From Gammaproteobacteria bacterium (GTDB lineage Bacteria; Pseudomonadota; Gammaproteobacteria; Pseudomonadales; Ketobacteraceae): 64,000 bases of DNA. The translations under genes were made by a program, and so were the position numbers. The stretch lies in assembly GCA_013178375.1 (NCBI GenBank), contig JABLXQ010000022.1:31031-95030 (forward strand), given 5' to 3'. Positions 52,035 through 60,309 of this stretch are shown here, piece after piece (positions within the stretch are counted from its first letter, which is position 1; every line of letters starts with the position of its first letter). The notes beneath the pieces are model-generated. The model saw nothing but the letters and a program-made list of their open reading frames with translations, was not told the DNA's origin and searched no databases.

Positions 52035-52065
52035 ATCCCGCCGGTTTGCGCTGGCGGGATTTTTT
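52035..52065 (+). terminator. Intrinsic terminator after the 5'-nucleotidase gene
   Basis: Arms ATCCCGCC (52035-52042) and GGCGGGAT (52053-52060) with a 10-nt loop, followed by TTTTT. Confidence 0.9.
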
Positions 52066-52108
52066 ATGGCGAGAAAGACGAACCCGATCGCGGCGCTGGG
52101 CAGTGCCG

Positions 52109-52609
52109 TCAGCGCACCCTCGCCGACAGGGATTTCACCGGAGTGCTGCCGTCCGGCTGTGCGCCAAGCAGCTCCACGAACAACACCGCACCGGCCAGCA
52201 TCGGGGTGGGTGCAAGTTCCGCCCGCGCCCGGCTGTCCTTCGATTGCTGGTACAGCGTCAGCGCACCGGTCAGCGTTTCCAGTTCCGCGCGGCGCGGCGC
52301 ATCTGTCAGCAGAAAATACAGATCCGCCCGCACCAGAACTCCAGCCTCGTTCTGGAACAGCACCAGCCGCGTGCCCGACTGTTCCGCCAGAAAATTACCG
52401 GCGGTGCCAGGCTGCAACGCAAGACCACGCTCGCGAGCAAAACTAGTAACCGCAATACCGTTGCGCACACCGTCGATGGCCGCTGCCACCAGCGCCAGCG
52501 CGCCGTTTGCGGCGGACGGTTGCACCGGGGGCTGCGCGCGGCAACTGCCCATCACCAGCAACAGACACATTGCCAGCAGGGTTGCCATCCGGTACCTGAT
52601 TTCTCGCAT
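52109..52609 (-). CDS. Small exported lipoprotein-like protein, coupled to the L,D-transpeptidase-fold gene
   Basis: 166 residues from the ATG at 52609. The signal LAMCLLLVMGSC has a plausible but non-ideal lipobox. The mature part contains ALALVAAAIDGVRNGIAVTS, TRLVLFQNEAGVLVRADLYF and a C-terminal FVELLGAQPDGSTP. It is predicted soluble in the periplasm. The start lies one base beyond the stop of the upstream YkuD-type gene (TGATATG), which argues for coupled synthesis of the two products. The family is not recognised; an inhibitor or partner role is inference. Confidence 0.65.
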   Translation of the reverse strand: MREIRYRMATLLAMCLLLVMGSCRAQPPVQPSAANGALALVAAAIDGVRNGIAVTSFARERGLALQPGTAGNFLAEQSGTRLVLFQNEAGVLVRADLYFLLTDAPRRAELETLTGALTLYQQSKDSRARAELAPTPMLAGAVLFVELLGAQPDGSTPVKSLSARVR

Positions 52610-52610
52610 A

Positions 52611-53294
52611 TCAACGCACTCCCACAATCTTGATCTGGTTCAGGCCGGGATAAAAATGCACCTCAAACGGCGACCGGCCCTTGGCATCGTTAGCGAAGGC
52701 CACGGTTTTTTCCGCATAACCATGAATCACCACGCGATTACCCTTGTTCAGATAACCCTTCTTGCGCATCCCGTCGATATCCAGCGGTTTAACATGAATG
52801 CAGCCATGGGAATTTTCCAGAATGACCGGCAATCCCTGCGCCTGCTGCGCCTCGTTCACCGGTGTGGTGTGAAAGAATTCGGCATGGATGGATTCGGAAT
52901 CCTTGTTGAATTTGCCGTCGCGATTCTTGTCCTTGTAAAAATAGCAGGTGATATGGCCAAAGTCGTTGAACACCCATTTGTCGGGCACTTTTTTGGTGCC
53001 GTACAACGCCTCGTGGTACTCCGCGATCTCTTTGCGGGTGACCGGTGTGAGCTTGCCCAGACTCTGCCACTTGCCCTGGTGTTTCACCAGCAGGTTGCCG
53101 GCACCGTCGTCCTTGAGTTCGGAACCCCACAGGATTTTCGACCAGGAGGCATAGGCCCGGCTGGAATGCTGGCCACAGTACAGAATGCGGTATTCGCCGG
53201 CATCGGTCGGCCCCGCGGTATAACCATCGGACGCCATCGCCGCCACTTCCGGTCCGCCCATTGCGTCGTAACTTGCCACTACTACTTTCGGCAT
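52611..53294 (-). CDS. L,D-transpeptidase (YkuD)-fold protein without a signal peptide
   Basis: 227 residues from the ATG at 53294, which has AGGGGAG 9 nt upstream. The YkuD active site is clear: a His in SIHAEFFHTT and the catalytic Cys 165 in NSHGCIHVKPLDI, then KGYLNKGNRVVIHGYA. The N-terminus (MPKVVVASYDAMGGPEVAAM) has no signal or membrane segment, so export would need another route. Such enzymes cross-link or modify peptidoglycan stem peptides. The gene downstream encodes a periplasmic lipoprotein. Alternatives: a cytoplasmic paralogue, or an export-dependent effector. Confidence 0.8.
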   Translation of the reverse strand: MPKVVVASYDAMGGPEVAAMASDGYTAGPTDAGEYRILYCGQHSSRAYASWSKILWGSELKDDGAGNLLVKHQGKWQSLGKLTPVTRKEIAEYHEALYGTKKVPDKWVFNDFGHITCYFYKDKNRDGKFNKDSESIHAEFFHTTPVNEAQQAQGLPVILENSHGCIHVKPLDIDGMRKKGYLNKGNRVVIHGYAEKTVAFANDAKGRSPFEVHFYPGLNQIKIVGVR

Positions 53295-53392
53295 GCCGCC
53301 TGCTCCCCTGTCATCGGTCAGTTGAGGATTTAACACCTTCCCGCAACAACCGGCACGGCATTCCGGCACACTTCCGCGATGAATTGCTGCAT

Positions 53393-53851
53393 CTAGACCA
53401 GCAACGCCCCCTCATGCCGCAGCAACCATTCCTTCCGCGGCAGTCCGCCGCCAAATCCGATCAGCGAACCGTTGCGCCCGATCACCCGGTGGCAGGGCAC
53501 GATGATGGGAATCGGATTGCTGCCGTTGGCGGCACCCACGGCACGCACAGCTTTGGGATTGCCGATGGCGTCGGCGATATCCTGGTAGGAACAGGTGGTG
53601 CCGCAGGGAATCCGGACGAGCGCCTGCCACACACTGCGCTGGAAGGAAGTACCCCGTGCCGCGAGTGGCAGATCAAAATGCTGACGCTGTCCCGCAAAGT
53701 ACTCCGTCAGCTGGGCGATGCAGCGTTCGGTCAGTGCATTGCCGTGGCGTCCTGTGTCTGGCTGTGCATCGAAATCAATCGCGGTGATGGCGTCATCCGA
53801 CGCCAGGATTTTCAGCCAACCAATCGGCGTTTCCACAAAATCGTAAAACAT
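53393..53851 (-). CDS. ogt: Methylated-DNA-protein-cysteine methyltransferase
   Basis: 152 residues from the ATG at 53851. The active site [14 protein letters not shown] holds the methyl-accepting Cys, preceded by [20 protein letters not shown] and [32 protein letters not shown] closes the family pattern. It removes alkyl groups from O6-alkylguanine in a suicidal reaction. The ATG overlaps the Ada-AlkA stop by one base (TGATG); an upstream GTG at 53866 is less likely. Confidence 0.95.
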   Translation of the reverse strand: MFYDFVETPIGWLKILASDDAITAIDFDAQPDTGRHGNALTERCIAQLTEYFAGQRQHFDLPLAARGTSFQRSVWQALVRIPCGTTCSYQDIADAIGNPKAVRAVGAANGSNPIPIIVPCHRVIGRNGSLIGFGGGLPRKEWLLRHEGALLV

Positions 53852-55218
53852 CACGGCAGGTTCCACAGGTGAAAGGTCAGGTAACTACGCCAGGGGGCGG
53901 CAGCATCGGGATCGATGGGATGCCGGCACTGCGCCAGCGCTTTCTGCACGCCCAGATCCCGCGCCAGAAATATATCGGGGTCACTGAGGCCACGCATTCT
54001 GATGTAATCGACAGTCCAGGGGCCAACGCCCTTGATACCCAGCAGCGCGGTGGGATCGTCGCCCACCGGCTGTTGCGCCGCCCGTTCCGCAAACGCCCGC
54101 AACGTGGCCTTGCGTGACGCCGGCATGCGCAGAAAATCCAGATTGCTCGCTGCCAGTTGCTCCGGTGCGGGAAAAAAGCGGATGCCGGCGGCGGCGTCGG
54201 GGTTGAATGCGTCCACCACCTGCTGCACCAGATTACGCGCTGCGGCCACCGATACCTGCTGGCCCAGGATCGCCCGTACGCCCGCTTCAAACGGGTCCCA
54301 GATGCCGGGCAGGCGCAGTCCACTGTGGGGTAATTGCTGCAGGTCGAACAACGCGGCGATGGTGGTTTCGATCAGCGCGATGTCCGCGTCCAGATCCAGC
54401 ACGCGGCGGATGTTCTGCACCACTTGCGACAGGTGTTGCAGATCGTCCAGTGCCAGATCGATCGTGAAGCCACATCGCCCGGCGTCGAACTGCGCGGTGA
54501 AATGACCGCGCGCATTGCCCATCTGAAAACTGCGGCCGTAACTGTGTTCGTCACACCACTCCAGGCCCGGAATCAGCCGCGCCGCCAGAAAGCGCTGCAA
54601 CAAAGGCCAGTGGTACGGCGGACGGCTGGCCAGAAACAATTGGATACCGCCACCCGCTTCACCATTGGCCTTGCGCACCGCCCGAGGCTCTAGCTGAAAC
54701 TGTTTGCGAAAACAGTCGTTGAATCGGCGCAGGCTGTGGAAGCCGCTGGCCAGAGCAATATCTGTGATGGGCAGACGGGTTTCGTGCAGCAGTTTTTTTG
54801 CGAACAGGCTTTGCTGATACAACGCGTATTGCTTGGGGGATACGCCCAGTTCGCGCTCGAACAGCTGACGCAGGTAGCGGTCACTGACACCCAGGCGGCC
54901 CGCCAGCGCCGGCAGATCCGTTTCCTGCAAGGCACCGGCATTGATCAACCGCAATGCACGCTGCAGCGTGGTCTGGGTGCCCTGCCAGGCCGCCGACCCC
55001 GGCGCACTGTCGGGCCGGCAACGCAGACAGGGGCGGAAGCCGGCATTGGCCGCCGCGATGGCGCTGGGAAAATAGAGCACATTTTTTTCCAGCGGCGGCC
55101 GCACCGGGCAGACGGGACGGCAATAAATGCCCGTGGTTTTCACGCCCACGAAAAACAGCCCGTCAAAACGACGATCGCGACTGAGGCGGGCCTGGCGGCA
55201 TTGTTCCTGGTCCAGCAT
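53851..55218 (-). CDS. alkA: Ada-N / AraC / AlkA fusion: alkylation-responsive regulator and 3-methyladenine glycosylase
   Basis: 455 residues from the ATG at 55218. The Ada zinc/methyl-sensor domain at about 5-75 has Cys 33, 37, 64 and 67 (GIYCRPVCP ... RPCLRCRPD), matching the Ada ligands, C33 being the phosphotriester acceptor. AraC helix-turn-helix at about 85-185 ([20 protein letters not shown]). AlkA glycosylase at about 195-450 with helix-hairpin-helix [15 protein letters not shown] and the catalytic Asp in IFLARD. In E. coli Ada carries the Ogt domain and AlkA is separate; here the glycosylase is fused and Ogt is split off next door. Confidence 0.93.
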   Translation of the reverse strand: MLDQEQCRQARLSRDRRFDGLFFVGVKTTGIYCRPVCPVRPPLEKNVLYFPSAIAAANAGFRPCLRCRPDSAPGSAAWQGTQTTLQRALRLINAGALQETDLPALAGRLGVSDRYLRQLFERELGVSPKQYALYQQSLFAKKLLHETRLPITDIALASGFHSLRRFNDCFRKQFQLEPRAVRKANGEAGGGIQLFLASRPPYHWPLLQRFLAARLIPGLEWCDEHSYGRSFQMGNARGHFTAQFDAGRCGFTIDLALDDLQHLSQVVQNIRRVLDLDADIALIETTIAALFDLQQLPHSGLRLPGIWDPFEAGVRAILGQQVSVAAARNLVQQVVDAFNPDAAAGIRFFPAPEQLAASNLDFLRMPASRKATLRAFAERAAQQPVGDDPTALLGIKGVGPWTVDYIRMRGLSDPDIFLARDLGVQKALAQCRHPIDPDAAAPWRSYLTFHLWNLP

Positions 55219-55310
55219 GGGCGTTTTCCGGTGACGTATTTCCCGTATTGTAACCCGGTGCCCCGGCAAAACCGGCCGGATTCGGAACTGGTCCCACCCC
55301 GGTTATTCCT

Positions 55311-55348
55311 GCCCAAAAAGCAGACTGCGACCCGAAGGCCGCAGTCTG
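55311..55348 (-). terminator. Intrinsic terminator of the Arg/Tyr-rich protein gene
   Basis: Arms CAGACTGCG (55321-55329) and CGCAGTCTG (55340-55348). On the minus strand the stem is followed by CTTTTTGGGC. Confidence 0.75.
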
Positions 55349-55373
55349 GTGTTACCGATGACAAGGTCAGGCA

Positions 55374-55805
55374 TCAGAAGCCGGTGCGGCTGTACTCGTA
55401 TTCATACTCGTAGCCGCCGCCACGACGTCCGTGCTTGTCCCAACCGCGGTGACGACCACGGTCGTGACCGCGACCATAACCTACCCGTTTGTATTCACGC
55501 TCGTACTCGCGGTAACGGGGCGGTTCGTGGATCACGTAATGCTCCACCCGCTTCGGCGGGCAGTAACGGCGCGGTGCTTCCCGCTCATAGTAGTGATATT
55601 CGCGGTAACCACCCCGTTGCCGGTCCCAACGATCATGATCCAGGTGGTGCTTGGTGGAAATCGCCGCCAGACCACCGACCGCCACACCGACCAGCACGGC
55701 GGTTTCATCGTCATTCAATGCATATGCCTGACGGGCGCCGAACAGACCGGCTGCAACCAGCATGGTCAATATCGGAATAATGGTTTTCTTCATCTTGAAC
55801 CACAT
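55374..55805 (-). CDS. Exported Arg/Tyr/Gly-rich protein of unknown function
   Basis: 143 residues. An excellent ribosome-binding site (AAGGAGG, 8 nt) supports the ATG at 55805. The signal peptide is MWFKMKKTIIPILTMLVAAG ... QAYA. A short hydrophobic stretch follows (TAVLVGVAVGGLAAI), then a low-complexity basic tail rich in Arg, Tyr, His and Gly (RHRGWDKHGRRGGGYEYEYE). Proteins of this shape occur as periplasmic or surface structural proteins. It is monocistronic with its own terminator. No enzymatic motif. Confidence 0.75.
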   Translation of the reverse strand: MWFKMKKTIIPILTMLVAAGLFGARQAYALNDDETAVLVGVAVGGLAAISTKHHLDHDRWDRQRGGYREYHYYEREAPRRYCPPKRVEHYVIHEPPRYREYEREYKRVGYGRGHDRGRHRGWDKHGRRGGGYEYEYEYSRTGF

Positions 55806-55971
55806 AAGGAATTCCTCCTTGTTGTTTGACTGTTCCTGCAGATTAAACCCGGTCGGCTGAATTGATCCTGAACGCCCAGATCGGTTTGGTTCAGTTTCGA
55901 TTCAGTGGCCGGCCGCTGTAATGGCGCCACAACAAGCGGCAATTGCGCCGCGACGGAACGGAGTCACGACC

Positions 55972-57051
55972 ATGAAAAAAGCCCTGCTTATACTGTTGTT
56001 TTTGCTGCCGGCGCTGGTGGCCAGCCGCTGCGTCAGCGCCGGAGAAGCCACCCAGCAGAAATTCACCGGCAAGATCATCGGCAATCCGGACCGGGTGGAA
56101 ACGCCGGCAGACATGACAGGCGCGACAGAGATGAAAGCGCAAGCGGAAACCAGCGCGGGCGCGTTCAGCATCCAGGTCCTGAGCGGCGCCGATTTCAGCA
56201 TGTATAACGTCTGGTTCGACTTCACCCGCGACGACGATGGCGACGGTTACTACCACCAGTTCAACATCAATTTCGACATCGACACACGCCTGTCCAGCGC
56301 CAGCATCTATGTCACCGGCCAGCTCAACAACGGCACCAGCACACCGCTGTTTCGCACCGATCCATTCACCATTCGGGGTGCCACCGGCAGCGACAGCTAC
56401 CAGGCCACCGTGCTGTTGACCGACGGCTATCCTGCTACCCGCTACGAACTGACGCTGCGGATCTATGACGCCGGTAGCAATACCCTGCTGTTCACCTATG
56501 GTCCGCAATATGACAGCGATCTGGCCCAACTGTATCTGGAGGATGTGACCCGCGAAGCCGTCAGCAGCGGCGATCTGGACCTGTTCGTGCTGGAATTCAC
56601 CCTGCGCGGCGACGCTGACGGTGACGGCTACTACACCCAGGCGGACGTGCGTTTCGATGCCGATGCGCCGGGCCGGACTGCCACGCTCTATGCCAGCCTG
56701 TACCTGATCGATCAACGCGGCGAGTGGATTCCCCTGCGCAACACCGGCACGTTCACCGTGAGTCACTATTCCCACAGCGATGCGGTGACCACCGGCTTCG
56801 ATCTGAACAGCGGCTTCGATCCGCAACGTTACCGGCTGGGGCTGGAAATCCGTGATGCCTACAGTCACATGGTGCTGCTGACATCGGTCACACCTGATGC
56901 CACACCGCTGCACATGGAAAGCGTGGAGTACGACGCCAGTTACACTGTCGTGGAGGAGCATCACGATGACGGCCACTCCGGCGGATCGCTGCACTGGCTG
57001 CTGCTGGGTGGACTGACCCTGCTGCTGGCGCGCCGCCTGCGCCGGCATTGA
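55972..57051 (+). CDS. GlyGly-CTERM surface protein (choice-of-anchor H type)
   Basis: 359 residues from the ATG at 55972 (GGAG 8 nt upstream). Signal peptide MKKALLILLFLLPALVA. The mature part has two repeated units, each with a DDDGDGYY / DADGDGYY motif followed by a FDID or FDAD pattern (about 85-200 and 215-320). The C-terminus is GGSLHWLLLGGLTLLL followed by ARRLRRH, the Gly-Gly, helix and basic cluster of GlyGly-CTERM proteins cleaved by rhombosortase. Such proteins leave by the type II secretion system and are surface-anchored. Function of the repeats unknown; Asp clusters may bind calcium. Confidence 0.9.
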   Translation: MKKALLILLFLLPALVASRCVSAGEATQQKFTGKIIGNPDRVETPADMTGATEMKAQAETSAGAFSIQVLSGADFSMYNVWFDFTRDDDGDGYYHQFNINFDIDTRLSSASIYVTGQLNNGTSTPLFRTDPFTIRGATGSDSYQATVLLTDGYPATRYELTLRIYDAGSNTLLFTYGPQYDSDLAQLYLEDVTREAVSSGDLDLFVLEFTLRGDADGDGYYTQADVRFDADAPGRTATLYASLYLIDQRGEWIPLRNTGTFTVSHYSHSDAVTTGFDLNSGFDPQRYRLGLEIRDAYSHMVLLTSVTPDATPLHMESVEYDASYTVVEEHHDDGHSGGSLHWLLLGGLTLLLARRLRRH

Positions 57052-57084
57052 TTCGTGCCGGAACAACTATAAAAAATAACGCCA

Positions 57085-57118
57085 ACGAAAAAGCCACAGT
57101 TCTCACGAACTGTGGCTT
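57085..57118 (-). terminator. Terminator-like hairpin facing the minus strand
   Basis: Arms AAGCCACAGTTC (57091-57102) and GAACTGTGGCTT (57107-57118) with a 4-nt loop. On the minus strand the stem runs into TTTTTCGTTGG, so it would stop a transcript coming from the 48-aa ORF. Readthrough from the GlyGly-CTERM gene on the plus strand would meet no T-run. Confidence 0.7.
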
Positions 57119-57273
57119 GCTACCCCGGGTCAACCGACTGCCTTCTGATTGCCGCTGTCATTCACTCCGGTCTTACAGGTCGGCACTACTTAATCATTAC
57201 ACAAGCATTCAATACCGAATCTCACAACACACTGCACTGCTGCTGCGGTTTTAACAGCCTCCGCGACTGCACA

Positions 57274-57420
57274 TCACTCACTACAGAATACGGCGCCGCT
57301 TTCGCCTGCCACTGTTGTTTCCGCGCGCACGATGCCCGGCAAAAACAAAACCAGCAACGACACTACGGCGATGGTCAACGCGGCAGAACCCAGCCAGTCA
57401 AGAATCCTCACACTGCTCAT
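57274..57420 (-). CDS. 48-aa small exported or membrane protein
   Basis: Translated directly from the minus strand: MSSVRILDWLGSAALTIAVV, then SLLVLFLPGIVRA and ETTVAGESGAVFCSE. AAAAGGAG lies 6 nt before the ATG at 57420. A single hydrophobic segment covers about residues 10-30. VRA-ET could be a signal peptidase site, which would release a 15-residue peptide with one Cys; otherwise it is a membrane microprotein. A terminator-like hairpin lies about 155 nt downstream on the same strand. Too short for standard callers; function unknown. Confidence 0.55.
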   Translation of the reverse strand: MSSVRILDWLGSAALTIAVVSLLVLFLPGIVRAETTVAGESGAVFCSE

Positions 57421-57727
57421 GGCACACTCCTTTTTGCTCATAGCCGCACGATAGAGTCAGTGTAATGGTCAGTGTCGGAGCCGCAAGGCGACACCGCCGT
57501 GCCAATTTGTCAGCGAAGCTGAGCCACCAGTTGAACTAATGCACCAAGCAGCCTGTTATGATTGAACTTTCAAAAAATGGTTAATGGCATCACATTGCTG
57601 GATGCCCAACAGCATGTAACCAATCAATCTAAAACCCTGACGACCGGCCCGGATCAGCGCAGCAGACCGTCCGGTTTTATTGACACACGAAGCCCCGTAT
57701 AATCACTGTTTTTCGACACGGCCCCTC
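57421..57727. other. Intergenic region without a supported gene
   Basis: 307 bp between the 48-aa ORF and rsuA. It presumably contains the two divergent promoters. I see a TATAAT-like sequence (GTATAATCAC, 57697-57706) close to rsuA that could be its -10. No repeat, RNA gene or further ORF is supported. Confidence 0.4.
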
Positions 57728-58426
57728 ATGCGACTCGATAAGTACCTAAGCAATTTTTCCGGATTGTCCCGCAAGGAAGCGCGACAAGTGATCAAGGCCG
57801 GCGACGTACTGGTAAACGGCGTCATGCTGACCGATCCCACCTGCAGCATTGCCGACGACGCCCAGGTGAAATGGTCCGGCCTGCAGATCGCCCCGGCAGG
57901 CCCGCGCTATTTCATGCTGAACAAACCGGTTGGTTATGTGTGCGCCAACAGCGACAGTCACAACCCCACCGTGTTCGAACTGCTGGATGAAGATGCGCTG
58001 GAAGACCTGCAGGTGGCGGGCCGCCTGGACATCGACACCACCGGTCTGGTGCTGATCACCGACGATGGCCAGTGGAATCACCGCGTCACATCGCCGAAAA
58101 CCCAAAAATCCAAATGCTATGACGTGCAACTGGCGGAGCCGGTCACCGCAGACGCCGTGCCCTTGTTTGCGGAAGGCATCCTGTTGCGCAGCGAAAAAAA
58201 ACGCACACGTCCGGCACAGCTAGACATCGTCGCACCCACGCAGGTAAAGCTCACCATTCACGAAGGCAAATACCATCAGGTGAAGCGCATGTTCGCCGCT
58301 ATCGGCAATCAGGTGGTGGCGTTACACCGGGAAAGCATTGCGGACATTGTGCTGGATGCGAACCTGGCCCCCGGTGAATACCGCCCACTCACTGCTGCTG
58401 AAATTGCGAGTATCGACAATGTCTGA
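57728..58426 (+). CDS. rsuA: 16S rRNA pseudouridine synthase RsuA
   Basis: 232 residues from the ATG at 57728. N-terminal S4 RNA-binding domain (MRLDKYLSNFSGLSRKEARQ). The catalytic core has GRLDIDTTGLVLITDDG with the catalytic Asp, and ends KLTIHEGKYHQVKRMFAAIG. The family makes pseudouridine at position 516 of 16S rRNA. The end overlaps the rsmC start by 8 nt, so both rRNA-modifying enzymes are cotranslated. Confidence 0.95.
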   Translation: MRLDKYLSNFSGLSRKEARQVIKAGDVLVNGVMLTDPTCSIADDAQVKWSGLQIAPAGPRYFMLNKPVGYVCANSDSHNPTVFELLDEDALEDLQVAGRLDIDTTGLVLITDDGQWNHRVTSPKTQKSKCYDVQLAEPVTADAVPLFAEGILLRSEKKRTRPAQLDIVAPTQVKLTIHEGKYHQVKRMFAAIGNQVVALHRESIADIVLDANLAPGEYRPLTAAEIASIDNV

Positions 58427-59459
58427 TCCGGCCCTGCACGCCCTATTCGAGCGGCTGCGCAACACCTCCGGCCGCAAACTGCTGATCGCCGATGAACATC
58501 TGGACTGCTCCGCCCTGCTGCAGCTGAAAGCCGTTCCTGAACTGCAGATTCTCACCAACCGGCAGGACATCCAGCTGTGCGCGCAGCAGGCTGGATTATC
58601 CAGCGTTTTCAACGATATGGATCTGACGCCTCTGGGTGCCGCCTTCGATCTGATCGCCTATCGCATTTCCAAGGAAAAGGCGCTGGTGCACCAGATCATC
58701 AACCAGTCCGCCCGGCATTTATCAGCGCAGGGAGAACTGGTGCTGGCGGGGTTCAAGGACGAGGGCACCAAGACGTACATCAGCAAGGCCGAACAGTATT
58801 TCGGTTGCAAGGCGCAGATCACCCGGGGCGAACGCCAGCTGCAGGTTGCGACATTGCAGCTGGTGCGCCTGGGCGAGCCGCTGGACGCGCGCCAATACGG
58901 TGAATTGCAGCTGATTGCGGAACAGGACGGCCTGCGCATTTTCAGCAAACCGGGACAATATGGCTGGAACAAGATCGACGGCGGCAGCGCTCACCTGATC
59001 CACTGCCTGGGCCAGCAATTGCAGGCCGGTCTGATCAAGCCGACAACAGCGCTGGATCTGGGTTGTGGCTATGGCTATCTGGCGCTGCAAGCAGCGCGGC
59101 TGGGTATCGCATCGATCACCGCCACCGACAACAACGCAGCCGCTGTTTTCAGCTGTCTCCACAATTTCGCGGAAAACCAGATACCGGGTGAAGTCATCGC
59201 CGACGACTGCGCCGCCAACCTGCCGGCGCAATTTGATCTGGTGCTGTGCAATCCGCCGTTTCATCGCGGCTTCGAAACGGAACAGGCACTGACGGAGAAA
59301 TTCGTACTCAGCGCCTTCCGCCATCTGAAAAAAGGCGGCTGCGCGCTGTTCGTGGTCAACCATTTCATTCCGCTGGATGCGGTGGCCGCACCCTGGTTTC
59401 ACGGCATCGAACTTCCGTTCCGCGACAAGCAGTTCAAGGTGTTCAAGCTATCCTGCTGA
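58419..59459 (+). CDS. rsmC: 16S rRNA m2G1207 methyltransferase RsmC
   Basis: 346 residues from the ATG at 58419. It has the duplicated methyltransferase layout of RsmC: an N-terminal non-catalytic half (about 1-170) and a C-terminal SAM-binding half with ALDLGCGYGYLAL and the NPPF motif in VLCNPPFHRGFETEQA. It would methylate N2 of G1207 in the small ribosomal subunit. It overlaps rsuA by 8 nt. Its last 17 bp overlap the convergent spermidine-synthase-like gene. Confidence 0.94.
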   Translation: MSDPALHALFERLRNTSGRKLLIADEHLDCSALLQLKAVPELQILTNRQDIQLCAQQAGLSSVFNDMDLTPLGAAFDLIAYRISKEKALVHQIINQSARHLSAQGELVLAGFKDEGTKTYISKAEQYFGCKAQITRGERQLQVATLQLVRLGEPLDARQYGELQLIAEQDGLRIFSKPGQYGWNKIDGGSAHLIHCLGQQLQAGLIKPTTALDLGCGYGYLALQAARLGIASITATDNNAAAVFSCLHNFAENQIPGEVIADDCAANLPAQFDLVLCNPPFHRGFETEQALTEKFVLSAFRHLKKGGCALFVVNHFIPLDAVAAPWFHGIELPFRDKQFKVFKLSC

Positions 59460-60192
59460 CCTTGTAACGCAGCCTGCAACGGGCGTTACGCTCGTCCAGG
59501 TCCGGCTGCGTGCGCAGGCGCGAGCGAAATTCCCGCAAGGATCTCTGCTGCCGCAACAGTGCGATGACGGCGTTGTGGCAGGTGGGCGTGGTGAAACGGT
59601 ACACCGACGGAAATGCATCGCGCACGAATGATTCCTGAAAATAGGCGCTCTGTTTCCATTCCTTCTGGCCGACGAAATTCAATACCAGCATGCCGCTGTC
59701 GGTGAGATGGTCCAGCAGCAGGTCAAACCAGCTGGCATCGGCCGCGACGGCGCGGGTGGGCAGGCCCTGGTCCTCGAAATACAGATCATCGATGATCAGA
59801 TCGAAGGGTTCGCCGTCGTATCCGATCAGCCAGTCGATGGCATTGGCATGCACCAGCTGCAGATTGCGGTAGCGCAGATCAAAAAACTTCCGCGCCACCT
59901 GCAGGTGAATATTATTCAGTTCTACGCCTACAACGGCCTGCGGCGCTGCAAATCGGTTCAGCATGTGAATCGCAGCGCCCCCTCCCACCCCCAGCACCAG
60001 CACACGCTTCAATTCCACCGGATCATAAAACTGGCTGGGCAGGAACAACAGATCCCACACGCTTCCGGTAACGCCATGCAGCGGATTGTACTGACTGTGG
60101 AAAACGCCGTCGGTGTAGAGGCGGCGGGTCTGCCCGGCGCTGCGCACTTCGTAAATGTGTCCGTTACGTTGCTGGTGGAAAAGTACTGCCAT
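59443..60192 (-). CDS. Spermidine synthase-like methyltransferase-fold protein
   Basis: 249 residues. The Rossmann core has VLVLGVGGGAAIHMLNRF, VVGVELNNIHLQVARKFF and DLIIDDLYFEDQG. The early HSQYNPLHGVTG replaces the usual SpeE tetramer region. The aminopropyl-transfer Asp/Tyr pattern (DG.E.D) is incomplete, so the reaction is uncertain; many such proteins are annotated SpeE-like without proof. It is convergent with rsmC with a 17-bp overlap. Confidence 0.8.
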   Translation of the reverse strand: MAVLFHQQRNGHIYEVRSAGQTRRLYTDGVFHSQYNPLHGVTGSVWDLLFLPSQFYDPVELKRVLVLGVGGGAAIHMLNRFAAPQAVVGVELNNIHLQVARKFFDLRYRNLQLVHANAIDWLIGYDGEPFDLIIDDLYFEDQGLPTRAVAADASWFDLLLDHLTDSGMLVLNFVGQKEWKQSAYFQESFVRDAFPSVYRFTTPTCHNAVIALLRQQRSLREFRSRLRTQPDLDERNARCRLRYKVSRIA

Positions 60193-60309
60193 GGTGAGAA
60201 AAGCCCCGTGCTACGGCCAAAAGTGGGCGCATTGTAGCAGCTCGCTGTGGCCACGGCGCGCCCCATGGTATCCTTGCGCTACTTTGCAATCCTTTCGTTC
60301 AGGTGAACC

